The notes below the pieces were generated by a model. The model was not told the origin of the DNA. It saw only the letters and a list, made by a program, of their open reading frames with translations, and searched no databases. Source: Ignavibacteria bacterium (GTDB lineage: Bacteria > Bacteroidota > Ignavibacteria > Ignavibacteriales > SURF-24). From it: a stretch of 64,000 bases of DNA. The first letter of the stretch is position 1. Each line of letters opens with the position of its first letter. Positions 57,029-64,000 of this stretch are shown here, piece by piece. The position numbers and the translations under genes are program-made. The stretch spans positions 124,001-188,000 of the forward strand of contig JAAXKN010000002.1 of NCBI GenBank assembly GCA_025612375.1. Direction: 5' to 3'.

Positions 57029-59158
57029 TTACTTTGTAAGAACCATCTTCTTAGTCATGTTGAAGTTCTGACCGTTCTGGCCAACGCCTTCGATGCGGTA
57101 GAGATAGATACCGCTGGCAGCCATTGAACCGCTCATGTCTCTTCCGTTCCATGTAGCAGTATAGTTGCCGGGAACGAATTCACCGTTAACCAGTGTAGCA
57201 ACCAACTGGCCTACGATGTTGTAAACATTCAACTGAACACGGGCTGCAGAAGGAACGCTGAATGCAATCTGTGTTGAGGGGTTGAACGGGTTAGGATAGT
57301 TCTGGCTTAAATCGAATGATTTAGGCATTTCGTTATTTCTAACTGCAACGCCAGTTGGATTAAAGCTAGCAATAGCTGCTCTTAAAATGGCAGTTGTATA
57401 TTTAGTATTGTGCATACCGCCAGATTTATCATTCAGAACATACAGGTAGTCGTAAAGAGCGCCCATAACTTGTTTGCTCAGTTTTATTCCTGCTGTATCA
57501 GCAACGTTAGCAATAACATCACCGTTCTTCTGAGGCAGTTTAGCTTTCAGTGTAGCCATCATGTTGGCAACTTCAGTCTTAACGCCTTCAACTTTACCGT
57601 TACCATCATAATCCAAGCCCTTGATATCACCGAATTCTTCAATAGAAGAACCATGGCATCTCTGGCAGATTTCAACTCTATCCTTACCCTCGCTGGTAGT
57701 CATAGTCCATTCATGGTTAGTGATTGTAGCGCCGGCTTCAGTACGTTCCTGCATATGGCAGGTAGCGCAAGCATCATCCATGAAAGCGTGAGTTGTGTAG
57801 TTATCCATAGTCTGTCCAAACTGATAAGCATTCTGTCCGAAGTACATATCAGCCTGTGGGTTTCCGTGAGGGCCATAGTGAGCTGCAAATCCGTATAATG
57901 GAGCCTTGTCTGTAACTTTAGTAGCAACGTCATAACGTGAGCTATGGCAGTTCATACAGATAGCGCCTTTACCGCCGCCGTTAATGACGAATCCGTTCTT
58001 AAGAGGAGGAGTTGACATGGTACGGATCTGATTCGGGTTGCCGTTTCCGTGAGGATCGTGGCATGCAGCGCAAGTTAAAGCAACGTTACCTTCTTCAACA
58101 CCATTAGTGCTGTACATGGATTTATCTGTCATAGCAGGTTTGCCTTTATCAACCCATTTCTGGAATGCAAGACCGCTGTGGCAGGGATAGCAGCCAGTCT
58201 GGGCTGTGTGTGAACCGTTCTCCCACATAGCGTGAGCTGAAGCGTTGTAATAGTAACCGAGTCTGTGATGAGTCATAGCGTCGTGGCAGGTTAAGCAGAC
58301 GCCGGCGTCGATTGAGTAAGAGATCTTGTTCACGTTGCCGTTATGATCAGCGCCAGCGCCGTGGCAGCTTTCGCATCCGATAGTGGCAACGCCTTCCATG
58401 TTAGGGTCCATTGCTTTCATTGAGTTCCAGTTGGTCAGATCACCAGAAGTTGTCCAGTAGTCACCGCCTCTGTATTCAAGAGTCTTGTACCATGTGGTAT
58501 CGAAACCTGATTTATGAGCAAGGAAACCGAAGTTACCGTTATCAAGTGTCTGGTCATAGCCCTCTGTATGGCACTTGAAGCAATTGCCGCCATAAGCGCC
58601 TTTGCCGGCTTCAACTTCCAGCTGACCAGAAATACCGCGTTTGAAAATAGTAGCGTGGTTTGTCTGTTTCCATGCATCATACTTATCCTTGTGGCAGGTA
58701 CCGCATCCGGGCTGGATATTGCCCTCGGCGTCAAGGAGCCTGCTATAGAAAGTACCCATAAAGGTGCTGACAAAGAAAGTATCTATGGCAGTTTTTCCGG
58801 CACCTTCCAGTTTCACAATATAACGTCCGATAACATCGGGAGTGAAAACGGTCGGCTTTCCAGCTGCGGAAATAAAATTAGCCTGTGAGCCATTAGGTTT
58901 TTCAACGAAAGACCATGTAAGGCTGGGAACTGTACCGGTTGTGTCGGCATTTAAGTAAATGTTCTGACCCTTTCCAACAGTACGAAGGCCGGTGTAGACC
59001 TGGAATGTACCGGCAGGAGCCTTACCAGGAGCATAAAAGGCAGTAAGCCCGGTAGAGGACATAGGTACTCTCTTAATCTTTACTGTCTGAGCGAAGCTTT
59101 CCATTGTAAAGAAGCTTGCCAGCAGTACGATCGTACATAAAAGTATCGATCTTTTCAT
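57029..59158 (-). CDS. Secreted nine-heme cytochrome c with T9SS sorting domain
   Basis: A 709-residue extracellular or surface electron carrier. A signal peptide (LLCTIVLLASFFTMESFAQ) leads into an Ig-like region (30-135). Nine CxxCH heme sites follow, at residues 152, 193, 262, 288, 323, 363, 401, 464 and 498. A DYDGNGKVEG calcium-type loop is at 517. The last about 97 residues are a type IX secretion C-terminal domain (SQNYPNPFNPSTQIAFSVP; GIYLYRIEG). The start at 59158 is set by ggagg eight bases upstream. Exact reaction unknown; extracellular electron transfer or nitrogen-compound reduction is possible. Confidence 0.93.
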   Translation of the reverse strand: MKRSILLCTIVLLASFFTMESFAQTVKIKRVPMSSTGLTAFYAPGKAPAGTFQVYTGLRTVGKGQNIYLNADTTGTVPSLTWSFVEKPNGSQANFISAAGKPTVFTPDVIGRYIVKLEGAGKTAIDTFFVSTFMGTFYSRLLDAEGNIQPGCGTCHKDKYDAWKQTNHATIFKRGISGQLEVEAGKGAYGGNCFKCHTEGYDQTLDNGNFGFLAHKSGFDTTWYKTLEYRGGDYWTTSGDLTNWNSMKAMDPNMEGVATIGCESCHGAGADHNGNVNKISYSIDAGVCLTCHDAMTHHRLGYYYNASAHAMWENGSHTAQTGCYPCHSGLAFQKWVDKGKPAMTDKSMYSTNGVEEGNVALTCAACHDPHGNGNPNQIRTMSTPPLKNGFVINGGGKGAICMNCHSSRYDVATKVTDKAPLYGFAAHYGPHGNPQADMYFGQNAYQFGQTMDNYTTHAFMDDACATCHMQERTEAGATITNHEWTMTTSEGKDRVEICQRCHGSSIEEFGDIKGLDYDGNGKVEGVKTEVANMMATLKAKLPQKNGDVIANVADTAGIKLSKQVMGALYDYLYVLNDKSGGMHNTKYTTAILRAAIASFNPTGVAVRNNEMPKSFDLSQNYPNPFNPSTQIAFSVPSAARVQLNVYNIVGQLVATLVNGEFVPGNYTATWNGRDMSGSMAASGIYLYRIEGVGQNGQNFNMTKKMVLTK

Positions 59159-59569
59159 AAAACGAACCTCCAATTAATTAAAGAAATAATAACCATGCGC
59201 ATGTTATTAGACAGAAAGCCTGAAGCTTTCCGTTCCTGCTATTTATAAATAGCTTCTATGGTCGTGCTTACATCCTCAAATTGCATACCAGTGCCCCAAT
59301 TGGGAAAGTGTTGAATATTGAAATAGATCTTTCCAACTATTCCCAATATTAGTAAAAACGGGTTCTTCTTTCTGGAAAAAATTGTGTTAAATGTAAACAG
59401 TCAAGTGTTGAAAAACTAAGCATTTACGCAATGGAGTGAGGTGGTGAAGTGCTTAGAATGTTTACAGGGGAAGAACGTGGGAAACAGGACGAAATTATGC
59501 ATGGAAATTCCTGTCCCTTTGGGCTTTTCTAAGAATCGGGAAAATCTTGTTTAAGATTGCGAGGTAACG
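59159..59569. promoter_or_regulatory. Cytochrome upstream region with palindromes
   Basis: A gene-free stretch of about 410 bases before the cytochrome gene. It holds a perfect 16-bp palindrome GCTATTTATAAATAGC (59238-59253), the near-palindrome aataaccatgcgcatgttatt at 59186-59206, and the pair AATATTG/CAATATT at 59312-59350. The palindromes are 30-95 bases upstream of the start, the normal place for regulator binding. No standard promoter was recognised. Confidence 0.45.
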
Positions 59570-59604
59570 GAGAAAAACTCTGCCGGCGTATTGGCCGGCA
59601 GAGT
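59570..59604 (-). terminator. Terminator of the Nramp-like gene
   Basis: actctgccgg (59577-59586) pairs with ccggcagagt (59595-59604). On the minus strand the stem is followed by tttttctcc. It begins five bases after the Nramp stop. Confidence 0.88.
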
Positions 59605-59609
59605 AAAAT

Positions 59610-60866
59610 TCAAAAGTTTATGATCGGTTCGAGTGTGAGTATAATGGTCAAAATTACCAGTATTGTTATTGTTGACCATCCTATAAAATTCTTAAGCGGG
59701 GTATTTGTAAGTGCCCCCATGATTTCTTTCTTATTGACAATGATCATCATGGAGATCAGTACTACGGGCAGAAGAATGCCGTTTATCACCTGTGTCCAGA
59801 TTGTGATCTCAATTAATGGAGCGCCCGGGATCAGGATTATTAGCACCGAAATAATGATGATTGAGGTAAAGAAAGTGTAGAATTCAGGGGCCTCTCGCGG
59901 TTTTTTATCTATTCCTGCTTCAAAGCCGAATGCCTCGCAGATATAAAATGCTGTTGCAAGGGGCAGAATTGTAGCGGCAAAAATGGAGGCAATAAAAAGG
60001 CCGAAAGCAAAAAGCTGGCTTGCAAAGGCTCCGGCCAGAGGGGCCAGGGCTTCTGCGGCATCCTTGGCGTCGTTGATCTGTATGCCCTTCTGATGCAGTG
60101 TGGCGCCGCAGGCAACAATTATGAAAAATGCAACAGCTACCGTTGCAATACAACCGATAACCACGTCCCAGAGTTCGTACTTGTACTCATCGAGCTTGAT
60201 GCCTTTTTCAATTACAGCCGACTGCATGTAAAACTGCATCCATGGGGCAATTGTGGTACCTACGATACCGATCACCATCCCGATAAAACGGGTATCCATA
60301 TCAAATGATGGCCTTGAAATGGCTGTCCCTATCGCAGCCCAGTCGGGCTTGGCCAGCACGGCGGAGACCACGTATGAAAGCAGGAAAACACTGAAAACGA
60401 GAAATATTTTCTCGGCCGACTGGTAGGTGCCGTGAACCACAAAGAACCATACCAAAAGTGCAGAAACCGGTACCGAGATATACTTACTGACCCCGAATAT
60501 CTGGAGGCTTCCTGCAACACCTGCAAATTCAGTTGTCGTGTTGCCTATATCGGCTACAATAAGGCCCAGGAAAATAAAAAATGTAACCTTTACGCCAAAA
60601 TTCTCGCGAATCAGGTCGGCCAGTCCTTTGCCGGTCACTATACCCATTCTGGCATTCATCTCCTGAACTACCAGCAGGACTACAAAGGCTGGAATTAAGG
60701 TCCACAATAGCCTGTAACCATACATTGCGCCGGCAACCGAGTAAGTTGTTATTCCTCCGGCGTCATTATCAACACTCCCGGTAATAATACCGGGTCCCAG
60801 TATGCTTAAGAATACCAGCAGTGTAGAAATCCACCCTTTTTTCTTTCCGTTTTTTTCGACAGTCAG
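59610..60866 (-). CDS. Nramp-family divalent cation transporter, unusual start
   Basis: About 418 residues with eleven helices. The first ATG in frame (60725) lies inside the first conserved helix, because the frame continues upstream through GPGIITGSVDNDAGG and TYSVAGA, the Nramp metal-site region. No ATG, GTG or TTG occurs further up. Either a CTG at 60866 is used (ggagg nine bases before it), or an ATG at 60882 is the start and a 7-base A run (60850-60856) carries an extra base. The sixth-helix MPH motif of Mn/Fe transporters is replaced by APW, as in Nramp-related magnesium transporters. It follows the MgtE-like sensor gene. Confidence 0.8.
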   Translation of the reverse strand: MTVEKNGKKKGWISTLLVFLSILGPGIITGSVDNDAGGITTYSVAGAMYGYRLLWTLIPAFVVLLVVQEMNARMGIVTGKGLADLIRENFGVKVTFFIFLGLIVADIGNTTTEFAGVAGSLQIFGVSKYISVPVSALLVWFFVVHGTYQSAEKIFLVFSVFLLSYVVSAVLAKPDWAAIGTAISRPSFDMDTRFIGMVIGIVGTTIAPWMQFYMQSAVIEKGIKLDEYKYELWDVVIGCIATVAVAFFIIVACGATLHQKGIQINDAKDAAEALAPLAGAFASQLFAFGLFIASIFAATILPLATAFYICEAFGFEAGIDKKPREAPEFYTFFTSIIIISVLIILIPGAPLIEITIWTQVINGILLPVVLISMMIIVNKKEIMGALTNTPLKNFIGWSTITILVILTIILTLEPIINF

Positions 60867-60987
60867 AACCTTTATCCTCCATCTTTGAAGTGCGGAAACC
60901 AGTGATCTCCGCCCAACCAGCCCAAAAAAATCATTTACTTCAATTTCTAAAACCAGCAGCCCTGCGGGGCTATTGCCTGAAAGGATC

Positions 60988-62205
60988 TTATCTTTCCTTC
61001 AGGATTTCGTACATAATATCGTTAATAACAACGTTTCCCACCAGGTTCATTTCCTTGTCCACAATAGGAATTGCAAACAGGTTGTATTTTGTAACGATCT
61101 TGATCAGTTCCTCAATTTCATCATTATCATACATAAAGATTATATCCTTATGCATAATGCTTTTCAGCGTTACGTTGGGGTCGGAGATAATAATATCTCT
61201 TAAGGAAACTTTACCAATCAGCTTATTTTTCTGGTTTGTAATGTAAATATAGCTTGTTGTTCCCTCTTCGGGCTTCTGTTCCCTTATGATATTTATAACC
61301 TGTCCCACGCTTGTGTCGCTTCTGAAGGCAACAAACTCCGTGCTCATAAGGCTTCCGACAGACTTTTCATCGTACTCCATGAGTTCCCTAACCTCATCGG
61401 AAGCTTCTTTTTCCATATTGCTTAAGAGTTCTTCAACCCTTTCCTTGTCCATTCCGTCCAGTATGTCTGCCACCTCATCGGCAGGCATTTCTTCCAGGAT
61501 ATCGGCGGCCTTATCGGTAGAGAGGTTCTCCAGAACTTTAACCTGTGTTTCCTCTTCCATTTCCTCTAAAACGTCGGCGCCGCGGGCCGTATCCAGGTGT
61601 GCGAAGATGGTCATACCGGTCTTCGTGTCAAAATCCTCAATAATATCGGCCAGGTCCGACGGGTGCAGCGTGGAAAGTTTATTATATGTCTTTGAAAGGA
61701 CTATATTTTCACTTCCCGAGAACACGGTTTCAACGTCATTCCACAAAATGAGCTTTGAGGGGACTTTAATGCCGAGCTTAAGGATCGGTTTTGCAATTCC
61801 AAGGCGTCTTAAAAGTCCCTCGGTGCCGATATCTACGGCGACCACAAACATTCCGGCAGAAAGAAGAGCAAGCCTGATATCATTAACGCGGACGACCTTG
61901 CGTCCGTTGACGTCAATAATCTGTTTATCCATAACCTGCTTATTGAGCATTATGAGGTCCTCTATAGGGATTTCCTCCAATTTTGCGCAGGAAAGGTGGT
62001 ACTGACCGTGTTGTTTGGTAAGGGTAATATAGTCCCAGTTAATGAATTTTATTCCGTCTTTGGTTTTCACCTTAGCGGCTCTCACGCGCGGATTTCTGAC
62101 ATCGTTAGTAACTGCCACATCTTTGAGCTTACCAATAATCTGGTAATCGTGAGAAAAGATATTAATGTCTAGTATTCTGCTGAAATCAAAACTAATAAAC
62201 TGCAT
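60988..62205 (-). CDS. Soluble MgtE-type sensor: PRC-barrel, MgtE N and CBS domains
   Basis: A 405-residue cytoplasmic protein without membrane segments. Residues 1-145 look like two PRC-barrel modules (SFDFSRILDINIFSHDYQII; KQIIDVNGRKVVRVNDIRLA). Residues about 195-285 are an MgtE N domain made of helical hairpin repeats (LHPSDLADIIEDF; STDKAADILEEMPADEVADI). Two CBS domains follow (EYDEKSVGSLMSTEFVAF to the end, YEILKER). The MgtE channel domain is absent. In MgtE these parts sense magnesium and close the pore; here they are probably a separate regulator of the adjacent Nramp-like transporter. ggggagg precedes the ATG by five bases. Confidence 0.88.
   Translation of the reverse strand: MQFISFDFSRILDINIFSHDYQIIGKLKDVAVTNDVRNPRVRAAKVKTKDGIKFINWDYITLTKQHGQYHLSCAKLEEIPIEDLIMLNKQVMDKQIIDVNGRKVVRVNDIRLALLSAGMFVVAVDIGTEGLLRRLGIAKPILKLGIKVPSKLILWNDVETVFSGSENIVLSKTYNKLSTLHPSDLADIIEDFDTKTGMTIFAHLDTARGADVLEEMEEETQVKVLENLSTDKAADILEEMPADEVADILDGMDKERVEELLSNMEKEASDEVRELMEYDEKSVGSLMSTEFVAFRSDTSVGQVINIIREQKPEEGTTSYIYITNQKNKLIGKVSLRDIIISDPNVTLKSIMHKDIIFMYDNDEIEELIKIVTKYNLFAIPIVDKEMNLVGNVVINDIMYEILKER

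Positions 62206-64000
<1,795 letters not shown>

Noticed and set aside
56876-57127. Plus-strand open frame over the cytochrome end and terminator
   Set aside because: It reads through the terminator hairpin and antisense to the sorting domain; no protein features.
59275-59300. Possible sigma54 promoter for the cytochrome (minus strand GGGCAC...TGCAA)
   Set aside because: The distance between the GG and GC elements is one base short of the strict sigma54 spacing.

Overview
The window looks like a chromosomal segment from a free-living member of the Bacteroidota/Ignavibacteriota (FCB) side of the bacterial tree. Clues read directly: a type IX secretion sorting domain on a secreted cytochrome, an S46 dipeptidyl peptidase, a GlmU-like nucleotidyltransferase of Bacteroidota type, a RodZ-like HTH protein, and several Bacteroidota-type -7 promoter boxes (TAnnTTTG) about 25-35 bases before gene starts. 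Some genes also carry purine-rich ribosome binding sites, and TTG starts are common. No rRNA, tRNA, CRISPR array, insertion sequence or prophage was seen.

Layout. 1-3.4 kb: the end of an RND efflux pump and a PII-like partner. 3.7-12.2 kb: small single genes (DUF4870, class V aminotransferase, PHA-system protein, FRG domain, AsmA, serA, ogt, a small membrane protein). 12.3-19.3 kb: a complete histidine operon hisGDCBHA F(IE) preceded by a promoter, a His-rich leader peptide and a terminator/antiterminator. 19.5-23.8 kb: ferredoxin, geranylgeranyl-reductase-like flavoprotein and an NtrB/NtrC-type pair. 23.8-43.1 kb: a long rightward array with rpmE, a GlmU-like gene, rsmB, rodZ-like, ligA, a STAS protein, a sodium symporter, a 7TM-HD phosphodiesterase, a Xer recombinase, an M50 protease and an envelope-glycan cassette (lipoprotein, ABC exporter, O-antigen ligase with an inserted beta-propeller, glycosyltransferase). 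43.2-47.8 kb: divergent S46 peptidase and recG. 48.2-52.0 kb: a compact operon of two Ddl-like ATP-grasp ligases, a GNAT acetyltransferase and a KamA aminomutase. 52.1-62.2 kb, all leftward: thioredoxin-like protein, nadK, DUF1844, a type III polyketide synthase cluster, a nine-heme secreted cytochrome, and a pair joining an Nramp-like transporter to a soluble MgtE-type sensor. 63.0 kb to the end: a YbiT-like ABC-F gene that runs off the window.

Most interesting: (1) the histidine attenuator, whose mutually exclusive pairings can be read base by base; (2) the ATP-grasp x2/GNAT/KamA operon, which looks like a pathway for an acylated or peptide-linked beta-amino acid; (3) the split system pairing an MgtE N/CBS sensor with an Nramp-related magnesium-type transporter, with a peculiar start region in the transporter; (4) a HisB whose N-terminal part looks like a decayed phosphatase domain; (5) an O-antigen ligase carrying about 300 inserted residues of beta-propeller type. 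Functions are assigned by recognising motifs by eye; no database search was run.
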